A DNA stretch of 64,000 nt, taken from contig CAWJUD010000002.1 of assembly GCA_963845975.1 (NCBI GenBank), positions 1,054,001 through 1,118,000 on the forward strand, in the 5' to 3' direction. Shown piece after piece: positions 27,271-36,230 of this stretch (positions are counted from its first letter, which is position 1; the number at the start of each line of letters is the position of its first letter). The notes beneath the pieces were generated by a model that was not told the origin of the DNA, did not search any database, and worked only from the letters and a program-made list of their open reading frames with translations. A program made the translations under genes and the position numbers. This stretch comes from JBEKIK01 sp963845975 (GTDB taxonomy: Bacteria; Planctomycetota; Planctomycetia; Pirellulales; Thermoguttaceae).

Positions 27271-27293
27271 CCGCGACCATTGGTCGCGGTTTT
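27271..27293 (+). terminator. Intrinsic terminator after tRNA-Ala copy 2
   Basis: 8-bp stem CCGCGACC / GGTCGCGG with loop ATT followed by TTTT. The same palindromic core recurs at 41908-41925, so this terminator belongs to a dispersed repeat family. Confidence 0.7.
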
Positions 27294-27353
27294 CACGCAC
27301 GAATCTGCGATTCCGGCCTTTCTTGGCAAATTTCAAATAGTTGAAATTCTCTA

Positions 27354-27396
27354 TTGACATTTCATGTACAAACTGTATTATGAGTATTAGTACAGT
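27354..27396 (+). promoter_or_regulatory. Promoter and operator of the YtrA-type regulator
   Basis: TTGACA (27354-27359), 16-nt spacer, TATTAT (27376-27381). A hexamer inverted repeat ACTGTA (27372-27377) / TACAGT (27391-27396) overlaps the -10, the layout of GntR/YtrA autoregulation where the repressor blocks RNA polymerase. Confidence 0.65.
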
Positions 27397-27409
27397 TATT
27401 GGAGTACGC

Positions 27410-27796
27410 ATGGAATTCAGGATTGATCCGTCTAGCCGATTGGCGATTTACAGGCAACTGGCCCGGCAATTGCGCGAGGCCGTAGCGCGGGGGACGCTGC
27501 GGCCCGAGGATCGGCTGCCTTCGGTGCGGGAACTGTCGCGGACTTTGGTGATCAATCCGAACACGGTCGCCCGGGTATATACCGAACTGGAACGGGAGGG
27601 AATCTTAAGCACTCGGCCCGGATTGGGGGTTTTTGTCGCCGCGCCCAAGGCGGAACTGACCAAGAGGGTCCGCAAAGAGCGGCTGCAGGAGCTCTTGGAC
27701 CAATTCCTTACCGAGGCCGTGCACCTGGGCTTTGCGGCCGACGAGATAATCGATTTTGTTAAAGAGGGTGTGAAGCATTTTCAGTGGCAAGTTTAG
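27410..27796 (+). CDS. GntR-family regulator, YtrA subfamily
   Basis: 128 residues from the ATG at 27410 (GGAG 6 nt upstream; the ORF extends 23 codons further but without support). The N-terminal winged helix contains IYRQLARQLREAVARGTL, DRLPSVRELSRTLVINPNTV and the wing LEREGILSTRPGLGVFV. A short helical tail follows rather than a large effector domain, which is the YtrA subfamily. Such regulators typically sit at the head of ABC transporter operons and repress them. Here the ABC genes follow after a 137-nt spacer holding two palindromes. An inverted repeat over its own promoter suggests autoregulation. Confidence 0.9.
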   Translation: MEFRIDPSSRLAIYRQLARQLREAVARGTLRPEDRLPSVRELSRTLVINPNTVARVYTELEREGILSTRPGLGVFVAAPKAELTKRVRKERLQELLDQFLTEAVHLGFAADEIIDFVKEGVKHFQWQV

Positions 27797-27903
27797 CCCG
27801 AGCACTTGTGCTCGGTGTTTTTCTAATCTTGTTCACACGCGGGAGCATGGGAACAAGTTAAGATTTCCGGTCGCTGCGCCGGTCGCAAGCGACCGGGCTA
27901 AAC
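27792..27903. repeat. Two TTTAGCCC/GGGCTAAA palindromes (family B)
   Basis: Inverted pair in the GntR-ABC spacer: TTTAGCCCGAGCACTTGTGC (27792) continuing CTCGG with T-run, and CCGGTCGCAAGCGACCGGGC (27879) continuing TAAAC. The tail is constant, the stems differ. The first could terminate or attenuate the GntR transcript. Confidence 0.6.
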
Positions 27904-27945
27904 AGAAGAAAATGAAAACCGTGAATTGAGAATATGGGAGAGCAA

Positions 27946-28872
27946 ATGATGCCCGACGTTATCGTTACCCATCGCCTGACAAAATATTATGACCGGCGAT
28001 GCGTGGTCAACAACCTGGAATTGCGCGTGCCGCAGGGGACGGTCTACGGGCTTTTGGGGCGGAACGGCACCGGAAAAACGACCGCGATCAAGATGCTCCT
28101 GGGCGTGGTGCATGCGGATTATGGCCGGTCGGAGTTGTTGGGGGAAGATTCTTTCCATCTGCGCCCTGAAACTCGGTCCAGGATCGCTTATCTGGCCGAA
28201 GGGCATCCGCTTTATCGCTGGATGACCATCGGCCAGGCGGTGCGATTTACCCGGTCGTTTTATCCGCGCTGGAACGATGTGCTCTTGGAGCAGATATTGG
28301 ATCATTTTGGACTTTCCACTCGGGCTAGGATCAGGCGGTTGTCTGGGGGCGAGCGGGCCCAGGTGTCGCTGGCCCTGGCCGTGGCCTCCGATCCGGAATT
28401 GTTGATTCTCGACGATCCCACGCTGGGCTTGGATACCGTGGTGCGCCGCGATTTTTTAGAATCTCTGATCCAGATCATCCAGCGCCGCGGACGGACGATT
28501 CTGTTCAGTTCGCACATCCTCGGCGACGTGGAACGGGTGGCCGATCGGATTGGGATACTGGTCGACGGCATCTTGCGTGTGGATTGTCCGACCGAGCATT
28601 TCAAGGAATCGCTGCGCAAGGTGGTGCTGGAATTTCCGCAAGCGCCGCCGGTGTTTCCGGCATGTCAAGGACTGGTCAGCAACCGGCAAGTGGGGCGCAA
28701 GTTAGAAGCGATTATCGTGGGCTACGGCGACGAACATCGGCGCCTGGCCGAGTCGCTCCATCCGCGCTCGATGGAAGTGATCGAGATGAATTTGGAAGAC
28801 GCCTTTATCGAGTACACCCGCGGCCCGCGACGCGCGATGCCGATATTTTCAGGAGACCAAAGCGATGTTTAA
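27946..28872 (+). CDS. ABC transporter ATP-binding protein (YtrB-like)
   Basis: 308 residues. Walker A GLLGRNGTGKTTAIKML, signature LSGGERAQVSLALA, Walker B LLILDDPTLGLD, H-loop ILFSSHILGDVERV. All catalytic elements are present, so it should power an ABC-2 type exporter. GGGAGAG precedes the tandem ATGs at 27946/27949; the ATG at 27934 is less likely because it overlaps that site. The C-terminal 80 residues form the accessory domain common in ABC-2 exporters. It overlaps the permease gene by 8 nt. The YtrA-type regulator upstream is the expected controller. Confidence 0.9.
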   Translation: MMPDVIVTHRLTKYYDRRCVVNNLELRVPQGTVYGLLGRNGTGKTTAIKMLLGVVHADYGRSELLGEDSFHLRPETRSRIAYLAEGHPLYRWMTIGQAVRFTRSFYPRWNDVLLEQILDHFGLSTRARIRRLSGGERAQVSLALAVASDPELLILDDPTLGLDTVVRRDFLESLIQIIQRRGRTILFSSHILGDVERVADRIGILVDGILRVDCPTEHFKESLRKVVLEFPQAPPVFPACQGLVSNRQVGRKLEAIIVGYGDEHRRLAESLHPRSMEVIEMNLEDAFIEYTRGPRRAMPIFSGDQSDV

Positions 28873-29533
28873 AGCGCTGGTGCTTAAAGAACTGCGCGAG
28901 ACAGCCGGGATCGCCTCCGTGGCCATGCTGGCGTATTGCGCGATAGTGGCGAGCCAGATAGGATATTATGTTCCGCCGTTTTTTCAGCATCAGGGAAACG
29001 AAAAGATACCTTTTCTGCAAACGGAATATATAGTATGGTTTATTTGTATATCGGCGGTTTTTTCCACGGCGTTGGGTTTATGGCAGACGGTCGCGGAATC
29101 AAATCGCGGAACATGGCCTTTTCTTTTGCATAGGCCGATGGAGCTAAAGAGCTTGATCGGCATTAAAATGGCGGTGGGAGCGGGGATGTATCTGGCCGTG
29201 TCGGGCGCGGCGACGTTGATTTATGCTGTTTGGGCCGCCACGCCGGGCACTCATGCCAGCCCTTTCTTTTGGTGGATGACGGAAGCGACTTGGCTGTGTT
29301 GGATCGTGATCGTGGTATGTTATTTTGGCGCTTTTCTGGCCGGGGTTCGGCCGGCCCGATGGTTCGGCACTCGTTTGTTGCCCGTGCCGGCGGCCTACCT
29401 TACGGCGGTTCTAATTTTATGTATACGATTTCAACTTAGAACGCAATTGTGGACCTTGATAGCGCTCGTGATTGTGTGTGCATTTTTTATCAATATGATT
29501 TTATTCGCGGTGCGAACGCGTGACTTTTCCTGA
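28865..29533 (+). CDS. ABC-2 type permease subunit
   Basis: 222 residues with six predicted membrane helices (for example GIASVAMLAYCAIVASQIGY, YIVWFICISAVFSTALG, VGAGMYLAVSGAATLIYAVW, AYLTAVLILCIRF). The start MFKALVLKELRET, with a basic amphipathic helix before the first segment, is typical of ABC-2 permeases. The gene overlaps the ATPase gene, implying coupled translation. Substrate is unknown; related Ytr systems respond to cell-wall stress. Confidence 0.8.
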   Translation: MFKALVLKELRETAGIASVAMLAYCAIVASQIGYYVPPFFQHQGNEKIPFLQTEYIVWFICISAVFSTALGLWQTVAESNRGTWPFLLHRPMELKSLIGIKMAVGAGMYLAVSGAATLIYAVWAATPGTHASPFFWWMTEATWLCWIVIVVCYFGAFLAGVRPARWFGTRLLPVPAAYLTAVLILCIRFQLRTQLWTLIALVIVCAFFINMILFAVRTRDFS

Positions 29534-30382
29534 CCGGGTACGCTTATGTTTAAACAAAACGCTATTCTCCAACCGCTCGGCTTGGCGACGATCCTGGCCC
29601 TGGGTTTTGGGGTTGTGATTGGCCTGTTGGTTTCATGGGGTATTGTATTCTACGGAGAAACCACTGGACTACGGAATTATTATTGGGAACAAATCCAAAT
29701 TCTTAAGGATGAAACGCCCATTATAGAGCATCATGCGTATTCCGATGGATCCTCAAGGTACGACTATCGCACGCTTGACGGGAAAGCATTGCCAAAATCC
29801 AAGGACATAACGCATAACCAAATATATTGTTCTATTATGGGGGGGCCCGATAATTTTGATCACGTTTCCGTACCTTTGGAAGGACCGAACCAGATACGCG
29901 ATATAGGCAGATGGTATTTCATCCACGACGGGAATCGTGACGGAAAAGGTTACTTCGTCGAGTACGACGCATTAACCAAACGCTGTATCGGATACCTGGG
30001 GAACAAGAGATTCAGCCAAAATATTCCTTCAACGGAAGAACAGTTCATGATGGACGGCCGCAAACTAGGCGGCGCGGCTTTTTTAATTTTTAATGATCCA
30101 CGAGACGTCCTATTTATGATCTCTGGAAATCAACTCCTGAAAGTTGATTTGAATTCGCAAACGGTAAAGTCCGTTATGGAGTCATCCGATATGGTTTCTC
30201 TTGGCGCGTCGGAGATATTCGGCGGCGGTCAAGGAAAACTCTTATCGAATGACTTGATAGGTCATAAATATTTGTTGGCCGTTAGGACGAAGGACCGCAT
30301 TATCCTTCTCAATGGCGAGGGGAAACAGGTTCGCTCTTTTATCTTGCCGGAAGGACCTCACAATGGTTCTATTTATTTTTAG

Positions 30383-31887
30383 GTAATAGTTTAGTTTTTT
30401 GGGATTGATCTTGGGAAAAAACGGGAAATGGTTTATGTCTATGGTTTATGCGAAAGGACACTACTATTTCTGTTTTGCCCAAGGGAATATCTTTGGGGCC
30501 AAGCCTCGACCGGCGCAGGCGGAGGCGATTTTCTCGCGGGGGAGGGAGGCGGTGATTTTCGCGCTGTTGGAAATGGCCAAGCAGTTGGCCGAGGCGCGGA
30601 ATTCGGCCTCGACTATGCCCTCCACGCCCTCGGGCATGATCCCGGTTTACGAAAAACCGGCCATTTCTTCGCGGAAAAAGCGGCCCGGCCGCAAAAATGG
30701 GCATCCGGGCAGTGGCCGGAAGCGGCCCCAGCGGATCGACCGTTACGAGGAACACCAACTTCCTTGCTGTCCGCACTGTCAGGGACGTTTGAAGCGGCTG
30801 AACCAGACGCACACGCGATATGTGGAGGACATTCCCGAGAATCTTCAAGCCGAAGTCACAGAACATACGATCCATCGCGACTGGTGCCCGCGCTGCAAGA
30901 AGCGCGTCGCGCCGCAGGCGCCCGACGCCCTGCCGAACGCCCGCTTGGGCAACCGTGCGGTGGCGCTTTCGGCGTGGATGCACTACGGACTGGGCACGAC
31001 CTCGCAGCAAATCGTGGACGTCTTCAACCATCACTTGCAACTGAAGATCAGCAAAGGGGCCTTGGCGCAGATGTGGCATCGTCTGCGAGAGGCGCTCTCC
31101 CCCTGGTACGAACAGATTCAACAAGAGGGACTGGCGTCGGCCGTGCTGCACGGCGACGAGACGGGCTGGCGCGTGGCTGGCAAAACCCACTGGCTGTGGT
31201 GTTTCAGCAATCCGCGGCTGACCTACTATCTGATCGATCGCTCGCGTGGCGAGCCGGCGCTGCGGAAATTCTTCGCCGAGGAGTTCAAAGGCGCGTTTAT
31301 CAGCGATTTCTGGGGCGCTTACAACGCGATTTCCGGCGGTCCGCGGCAGAAATGTCTGGTGCATCTGTTCCGCGACCTGGAGCATGTGGAAAAATACAAA
31401 AATCCCGGAGAACATTGGTCTGCATTCGCCAAAAAGCTGCGACGGCTGCTGGGCGACGCCATCCGTTTGTGGAAACGCGAGGAGCATCCTCCGGCGGAAT
31501 ACGCATCGCGGCGGGCGTGTTTGGACCGAAGATTGCAGGAACTGATCGAAACCGATTGGCGCGATCGGCAAGCCGACCGTCTCGTGAAACGGCTGCGCCG
31601 ACACCAAAACGAGTTGTTCACTTTTTTGGATCACGCGGACGTTCCCTTCGAGAACAACCACGCCGAACGGGCGATTCGTCCGGCAGTGATCATTCGCAAA
31701 AACAGCTATGCCAATCGCAGCCGCCGCGGAGCGGACACCCAAGCGGTGCTGATGAGCATCTTTCGCACACTAAAACAACGCAATCACGATCTCTTGGATT
31801 CCGTCATCCAAGCCCTGAAAACCTATTTGACCACTGGCAAACTTCCATCACTGCCACCATAAATATGACAAAAAACTAAACTGTTAC
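30383..31887 (+). mobile_element. ISBst12-type IS66-family insertion sequence
   Basis: 1505 bp with terminal inverted repeats GTAATAGTTTAGTTTTTTG (left) and GTAACAGTTTAGTTTTTTG (right, inverted), starting with the IS66-typical GTAA. The flanks ATTTTTAG and ATTTTTAT form an 8-bp target duplication with one mismatch, and 8 bp is the IS66 norm. It carries a single TnpC-like gene and no tnpA/tnpB, which is the ISBst12 layout. Confidence 0.9.
30435..31862 (+). CDS. IS66-family (ISBst12 group) transposase
   Basis: 475 residues from the ATG at 30435; an upstream TTG at 30399 is possible. A zinc-finger segment (CPHCQGRL...CPRCKKRV) precedes the catalytic domain. DDE residues: Asp in VLHGDETGWRV, Asp in AFISDFWGAYNAI, Glu in ENNHAERAIRPAVI. 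The C-terminal IS66 tail (QAVLMSIFRTLKQRNHD) is intact, and no frameshift is seen, so it may be active. Another long ORF overlaps it in a different frame but is a shadow. Confidence 0.92.
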   Translation: MSMVYAKGHYYFCFAQGNIFGAKPRPAQAEAIFSRGREAVIFALLEMAKQLAEARNSASTMPSTPSGMIPVYEKPAISSRKKRPGRKNGHPGSGRKRPQRIDRYEEHQLPCCPHCQGRLKRLNQTHTRYVEDIPENLQAEVTEHTIHRDWCPRCKKRVAPQAPDALPNARLGNRAVALSAWMHYGLGTTSQQIVDVFNHHLQLKISKGALAQMWHRLREALSPWYEQIQQEGLASAVLHGDETGWRVAGKTHWLWCFSNPRLTYYLIDRSRGEPALRKFFAEEFKGAFISDFWGAYNAISGGPRQKCLVHLFRDLEHVEKYKNPGEHWSAFAKKLRRLLGDAIRLWKREEHPPAEYASRRACLDRRLQELIETDWRDRQADRLVKRLRRHQNELFTFLDHADVPFENNHAERAIRPAVIIRKNSYANRSRRGADTQAVLMSIFRTLKQRNHDLLDSVIQALKTYLTTGKLPSLPP

Positions 31888-32518
31888 ATTTTTATTTATT
31901 CGGCGACGATAAAGCAATAGTTACTCACGTGAAACAAAGTTCCGAATTCAGTATAGATGAGGAAATTTTCTGGATAGACTCCTCGGGCAAAACCCTCCGC
32001 CAAAAGGAAGTTACTTTGGCGCAGAGCGGCTCTATAAGGCCTTCAATAAATGTGAATCGTGAAATCACTTTAGCGATACCGGCTCCTATCGCGGCGGTAA
32101 TCGCCGGGACTATTGCTAATAAAGATTGGCGTGTGGATTTCCCTCGGGCCATTACAAGATATCTGTCGGATACCTGGCAATTGTTGCTCGTTCTATGCGC
32201 TATTTCGGCCGTACTGGCGTGGATTTGCTATCGGCGGCAGCGGAGGATGGCCTTGCCTTGGACCTGGGTTTGGGTGATTTTTGTTTTCATCGGCGGCGTG
32301 CCGGGTTTTTTAGCCTATCTGTTTCATCGGCGCTGGCCGGTTCTGGAGAATTGCCAGGTATGCGGGCGTGCCGTTCCGCACGACCGGGAAAAGTGCTCGG
32401 CCTGCGGATCGGAATTTCCCAGGCCTGCGCCCAAGGGGATCGAGGTGTTCGCTTAAAAGGGTTCAGGGTTCAGGGTTCGGGGTTCAGAAATTAGAAGACA
32501 CATTATTGGAAATTTGGT

Positions 32519-33304
32519 TCACGAATATCGGGCCATGATGCGATCCACCAGGCTGGGTGAAATACGGTTGAGCCAGCAGAGAATTTTGCCCTTGTTGTAA
32601 GGAATAATTTCGTGCCTGCCGAGGCGGATGGCCTTGACCATTTCCTGAGCGACCCTTTTCGCAGTGGTTGGTTTGTGCCTGGGCCACGACGGCTCGACGC
32701 CTTGCTCGAATACGCCGTCGAAAAATTCGGTTTCGGTTGTGCCCGGGTTGACCACCAGCACGTCGATCCCATACCGGATGAACTCGGAGCGGATGGCTTC
32801 GCTGAAGCCCTGAACGGCGAATTTGCTGGCGCTATACTCGCTCCTGTAGGGCACGCCGCGGCGTCCCACGATGGAGCTGACGTTTACCAGCATGGGCTTG
32901 GTTCCCTTTTTCAAGAGTGGCAAGGCCAATCTAGTCATGTCGACCAGGGCGAAAAAATTGACTTCAAAAACCGTGCGCATTCGTTGCGGATCGTTATCCT
33001 CGAATAGGCCCAGGGCCCCGATGCCGGCGTTGTTGATCAATATATCCAATCCGCCGTAATGCGATTGCGCGGCCTCGATAACGCGGCGCCGGGTTTGCTC
33101 GTCGGTGATATCGCCTGCCAGGATTTCGATCCGCCCGTTGACCGCGGCCGCTTCTTGGGCCAGTTGGCTGAGGCGATCCTGGCGTCGAGCCACGACGAGC
33201 AGTTTAGCGCCTTCCCGGGCGAGCTGCAGCGATACCGCCCGGCCGATGCCGCTTGAAGCCCCGGTTACTATCACTCGGCTGCCTTTGATTTCTCGCGTGG
33301 ACAT
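32519..33304 (-). CDS. Short-chain dehydrogenase/reductase
   Basis: 261 residues, classical SDR length. Cofactor motif TGASSGIG (residues about 15-22), NNAG at about 91, catalytic Ser in LVNVSSIVGRRG, and YxxxK in YSASKFAVQGF, with an Asn in the fourth position before. An Arg-Arg after strand 2 (VVARRQDRL) favours NADP(H). The C-terminus is rich in basic residues and may touch membranes (DltE/YqjQ-like subgroup). Substrate unknown. Monocistronic; its spacer to hflX holds two hairpins. Confidence 0.9.
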   Translation of the reverse strand: MSTREIKGSRVIVTGASSGIGRAVSLQLAREGAKLLVVARRQDRLSQLAQEAAAVNGRIEILAGDITDEQTRRRVIEAAQSHYGGLDILINNAGIGALGLFEDNDPQRMRTVFEVNFFALVDMTRLALPLLKKGTKPMLVNVSSIVGRRGVPYRSEYSASKFAVQGFSEAIRSEFIRYGIDVLVVNPGTTETEFFDGVFEQGVEPSWPRHKPTTAKRVAQEMVKAIRLGRHEIIPYNKGKILCWLNRISPSLVDRIMARYS

Positions 33305-33450
33305 AATTTAGGGGATAGGTGATAGGGATTAAAGGTGGGTTTTTAGCAGTTTAATTATTATTTGTTCAAAGCGGAAGATGTCCATATCGACAATCCCATA
33401 ATCCGGTTTATTTATGCCCCGGGATTTTCGTCGCGGAGCACGACACACTC

Positions 33451-33504
33451 GCCCGAAGCGCAAGCGAGGGCGAGCAAGCCATTTCCCTCGCTTGCGCTTC
33501 GGGC
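33451..33504. repeat. 20-bp perfect hairpin (GCCCGAAGCGCAAGCGAGGG type)
   Basis: Arms 33451-33470 and 33485-33504 are perfectly complementary over 20 bp with a 14-nt loop. Neither strand has a T-run, so this is more likely a dispersed palindromic repeat than an intrinsic terminator. Confidence 0.7.
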
Positions 33505-33559
33505 TGGTGTGAATTCATGAATAATGCGGGATAATGCGGCATATCATTGCATCAACCAA

Positions 33560-33588
33560 AATCCCCGGTGTATTCACCGGGGGCTAAA
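33560..33588. repeat. GGGCTAAA-tailed palindrome (family B)
   Basis: AATCCCCGGTGTATTCACCG then GGGGCTAAA; matches the inverted copy at 1689-1716 with a single difference in the overlap. The hairpin CCCCGGTG/CACCGGGG lies 50 nt after the hflX stop. Confidence 0.65.
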
Positions 33589-33635
33589 TATTTCGTAAGG
33601 GGCTAAATATTTCGTAAGCAAGTAATTTCGATACT

Positions 33636-34952
33636 TTACGCCACGTCTTCAACGATTGTTTTCCTCGCGTTATTGCGGTGGGGATAAACGGCGAGGGCTT
33701 CACCGTTGACACGGCCGAGGTGTTGTTGCGAGATGCGGCAGTGCACGATTACGCGCGAATCGGTGTAATGCTTTGATAAAACTTCGCCGTGTGCGGCCAG
33801 GTATGCCAAAAGCCGCCCGTCATCCAGGCCCAGTTCGACGTTCACGTCCACGAAGCTGCGGCTCAGGGCATCGCTTACCGCGGCGGAAAGATTGATAAGT
33901 CCATACCCGGTCTGGGCGCTGATGGGAATTGCCGATGGGTAGCGACTGAGCATGCCCTCCAGCCGGGCGCGATCGGGCAAGAGATCGATTTTGTTGATCA
34001 CCAAAATCGTATCCTTCCGCTCGAGTCCGATTTCTTCCAGCACTTTGTAAGTCGCGGAAATTTGTTCGTAAACGGCCGGATTGGCCCCGTCGGCCACGTG
34101 CAAGAGCAGATGGGCCTGGTGGGCTTCTTCCAAAGTGGCCTTGAAACTTTCGATCAGATGGTGCGGCAGATCGCGGATAAAGCCCACGGTATCGCTGAGT
34201 AGAACCGGACCCCAGCCGGGCAATTGCCAGCGCCGCGTGCGGGTGTCGAGGGTGGCGAAGAGTGCGTCCTGCGTGAATGCGTCGGCGCCGGTTAGCGCGT
34301 TTAGCAGCGTGCTTTTGCCGGCGTTGGTGTAGCCGATCAGGGAAACGGTCATGAGGTCGTCGCGGGCGGCGACCTCGCGTTTTTTGCGGGCTTCGATAAG
34401 GTGCAATTGCCGGCGCAGGTCTTTAATGCGATGTTCGACCAGGCGGCGATCTTCTTCTAGTTGGGTTTCGCCCGGCCCGCGGAGCCCGACGCCTTTTTTC
34501 TGCCGTGAAAGGTGCGTCCACATCCGTTTCAAGCGCGGCATGGAGTATTCCAACTGGGCCAATTCCACGGCCAGCCGGGCTTGATGAGTTTGCGCACGGC
34601 TGGCAAAGATGTCTAAAATCAACTCCGTGCGATCGATGACTTTAAGATTCAGGGCCCTTTCCAGGTTGCGGGTTTGGCCGGGATTGAGATCGTTGTCGAA
34701 GATAACCACGTCGGCATCTTTGGCCGCGGTATAATTTTTCAATTCATCGACTTTACCCTTGCCCAGATAAGTGGCGGCGTCGGGGGCCTCGCGGCGCTGC
34801 ATCAGTTGGCCTACCACGCGCACGCCGGCCGTCTGGGCCAGGCCTTCCAATTCTTCCAGTGGATTTAACTCGGAGTGTCGATCGGGCAGCAACACGCCCA
34901 CGAGAATCGCCGCCTCGCTGGCAACACCGTCTAGGCGATCGGTTTCTATCAC
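33636..34952 (-). CDS. hflX: Ribosome-associated GTPase HflX
   Basis: 438 residues. HflX N-terminal domain (ATYLGKGKVDELKNYTAAKD, VVIFDNDLNPGQTRNLERAL), helical linker with GLRGPGETQLEEDRRLV, then the G domain: G1 GYTNAGKSTLLN, G3 DTVGFIRDLP, G4 NKIDLL. These are diagnostic of HflX, which splits stalled 70S ribosomes after heat or antibiotic stress. The C-terminal region is about 70 residues, as in many bacteria. It is followed upstream by rsgA on the same strand, grouping two ribosome-acting GTPases. Confidence 0.95.
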   Translation of the reverse strand: MIETDRLDGVASEAAILVGVLLPDRHSELNPLEELEGLAQTAGVRVVGQLMQRREAPDAATYLGKGKVDELKNYTAAKDADVVIFDNDLNPGQTRNLERALNLKVIDRTELILDIFASRAQTHQARLAVELAQLEYSMPRLKRMWTHLSRQKKGVGLRGPGETQLEEDRRLVEHRIKDLRRQLHLIEARKKREVAARDDLMTVSLIGYTNAGKSTLLNALTGADAFTQDALFATLDTRTRRWQLPGWGPVLLSDTVGFIRDLPHHLIESFKATLEEAHQAHLLLHVADGANPAVYEQISATYKVLEEIGLERKDTILVINKIDLLPDRARLEGMLSRYPSAIPISAQTGYGLINLSAAVSDALSRSFVDVNVELGLDDGRLLAYLAAHGEVLSKHYTDSRVIVHCRISQQHLGRVNGEALAVYPHRNNARKTIVEDVA

Positions 34953-35038
34953 GATGTGAAAATACCTCCAAGAGTCGTTAGTATGATATTGATCTGGAAT
35001 GAATTATCTGTATTTGAACGGTATGGTATATTGTATGC

Positions 35039-35056
35039 GAAACCGCAAGCGGTTTC
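35039..35056. terminator. GAAACCGC-type palindrome after rsgA
   Basis: Same 18-nt palindrome as at 1128 and 62738, 32 nt beyond the rsgA stop and followed on the minus strand by TCGCATAC rather than a T-run. Termination is plausible but not certain. Confidence 0.45.
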
Positions 35057-35087
35057 TTCCTCATCTCGCGCCTGTGATCTTTCATTA

Positions 35088-36230
35088 TCACTCCATCTTT
35101 CCCGCTCGCAAGTGACAATAGCTTTCGTAGCGCCGCTCGTCCAGGCGGTCGTCGGCCACGGCATTTTTTACGGCGCAGTCGTCTTCATGAGTATGTGTGC
35201 AGTTGGGAAATCGGCACAGGCTGATGTAGGGCCGTAAATCGCGGAAAAAGCCGTCGATTTCCTCGGGCACGACGTCCCATAGTTGGAATTGGCGGATACC
35301 GGGTGTGTCGACCACATAGCCGCCGTCTTTTAAGGGCATCAATCGTGCGTTGCTGGTTGTATGTTTGCCTTTTTCGGTTTCCCGGCTGACGGGCTGCACG
35401 TGCAGGTGAAGCGAGGGATCGACGCGATTCAACAGCGACGATTTGCCCACTCCGCTTTGGCCGGCCAATACGCTTGAGCGGCCGATCAGCAGCCGGCGCA
35501 GGCGCTCGATGCCAAAACCTGTTTTTGCGCTTAAAAGCAAGACTTCGTAACCCATTTGACTGTACACGCCCACCAGGGATTGTAAATCGGCCGCGTCTAC
35601 GAGGTCGATTTTATTAATGCAGACGACGGGCCGGATATCGCCTTTTTCGGTGGCTACCAGCATGCGATCGATAAGATTCGGTTTCAGCCTGGGCTCGGCC
35701 GCGCTGGAAACAATGGCTACCAGATCGACATTGGTGACCAGGATCTGTCGGCGCCGGCGAACTTCACGGCAGAGCACTCCCTTGCGAGTTTCGACGCGCT
35801 CGATGAATCCTTCTTTTAGACCGGTATTTTCGGCCGGACGAAAAAGGATACGATCGCCGGCGGTAACCACGTGGTGCAGGTCGGTGGCAAGCGTTTTCAG
35901 GATTCGCCGCGTGGCGCAGTGATATATAGTCCCGCCGGCGTCTTGGACTTCGCTGTAAAGCCCGTGCACGCTGAGCACGCGGCCCGGACGGCAAACGGTT
36001 TCATCGACCGCCAATTGCCGGCCCTGTGTGTTCTCACTTTCCGACTGGATGTCTTCGCTTATGATAGTCCGGCGGCGCGAGAGTTCGCCTTTGCCGCTTA
36101 ATCGCTCGCCGCGAAGCGTGTTATCCGCCGATAGTTCATCGCTGTCGAATTGCCTGGTCCAATTGGTAGACCGGGCGCGATCGCTGCGATTCTTGCGGAA
36201 ATCAGCCCGAATTTTCTTCTTTTTTGACAT
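35088..36230 (-). CDS. rsgA: Ribosome small subunit GTPase RsgA
   Basis: 380 residues. OB fold near residues 85-150 (GRVLSVHGLYSEVQDAGG), then a circularly permuted GTPase domain: G4 NKIDLVDA, G1 LAGQSGVGKSSLLN, G2-like TSNARL, G3 DTPGIRQF. The C-terminal zinc-binding element has CRFPNCTHTHEDDCAV. RsgA checks maturation of the 30S subunit. An N-terminal basic extension of about 75 residues is longer than usual. It directly abuts the FHA gene (36231), so the two are likely co-transcribed, FHA first. Confidence 0.95.
   Translation of the reverse strand: MSKKKKIRADFRKNRSDRARSTNWTRQFDSDELSADNTLRGERLSGKGELSRRRTIISEDIQSESENTQGRQLAVDETVCRPGRVLSVHGLYSEVQDAGGTIYHCATRRILKTLATDLHHVVTAGDRILFRPAENTGLKEGFIERVETRKGVLCREVRRRRQILVTNVDLVAIVSSAAEPRLKPNLIDRMLVATEKGDIRPVVCINKIDLVDAADLQSLVGVYSQMGYEVLLLSAKTGFGIERLRRLLIGRSSVLAGQSGVGKSSLLNRVDPSLHLHVQPVSRETEKGKHTTSNARLMPLKDGGYVVDTPGIRQFQLWDVVPEEIDGFFRDLRPYISLCRFPNCTHTHEDDCAVKNAVADDRLDERRYESYCHLRAGKME

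Larger units (their letters stand above)
29546..32456 (+). pseudogene. ABC-operon membrane protein gene split by an IS66-type insertion
   Basis: The first part (29546-30382) encodes an N-terminal membrane helix (LGLATILALGFGVVIGLLVS) and a probable beta-propeller-like exported region. It stops one base after the IS insertion. The second part (31896-32456) continues in the same frame after the element: YLFGDDKAIVTH, two membrane helices (WQLLLVLCAISAVLAWICY, WVWVIFVFIGGVPGFLAYLF) and a zinc-ribbon end (CQVCGRAV...CSACGSEF). Excising the element and one copy of the 8-bp duplication restores a single ORF of about 465 codons. It begins 12 nt after the permease gene and is therefore the third gene of the operon. 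The second half may still be expressed from the GTG at 31929, but the intact protein is lost. Confidence 0.85.
33305..33635. other. Repeat-filled spacer between hflX and the SDR gene
   Basis: Contains the 20-bp hairpin at 33451-33504, a family B palindrome at 33560-33588 and a 19-nt tandem duplication (GGGGCTAAATATTTCGTAA, twice, 33580-33617). No gene seen. Confidence 0.6.

Noticed and set aside
30428..31879. Second long ORF over the IS66-type transposase
   Set aside because: Composition is out-of-frame artefact (Arg/Ala/Gly-rich); the overlapping frame carries all DDE motifs.
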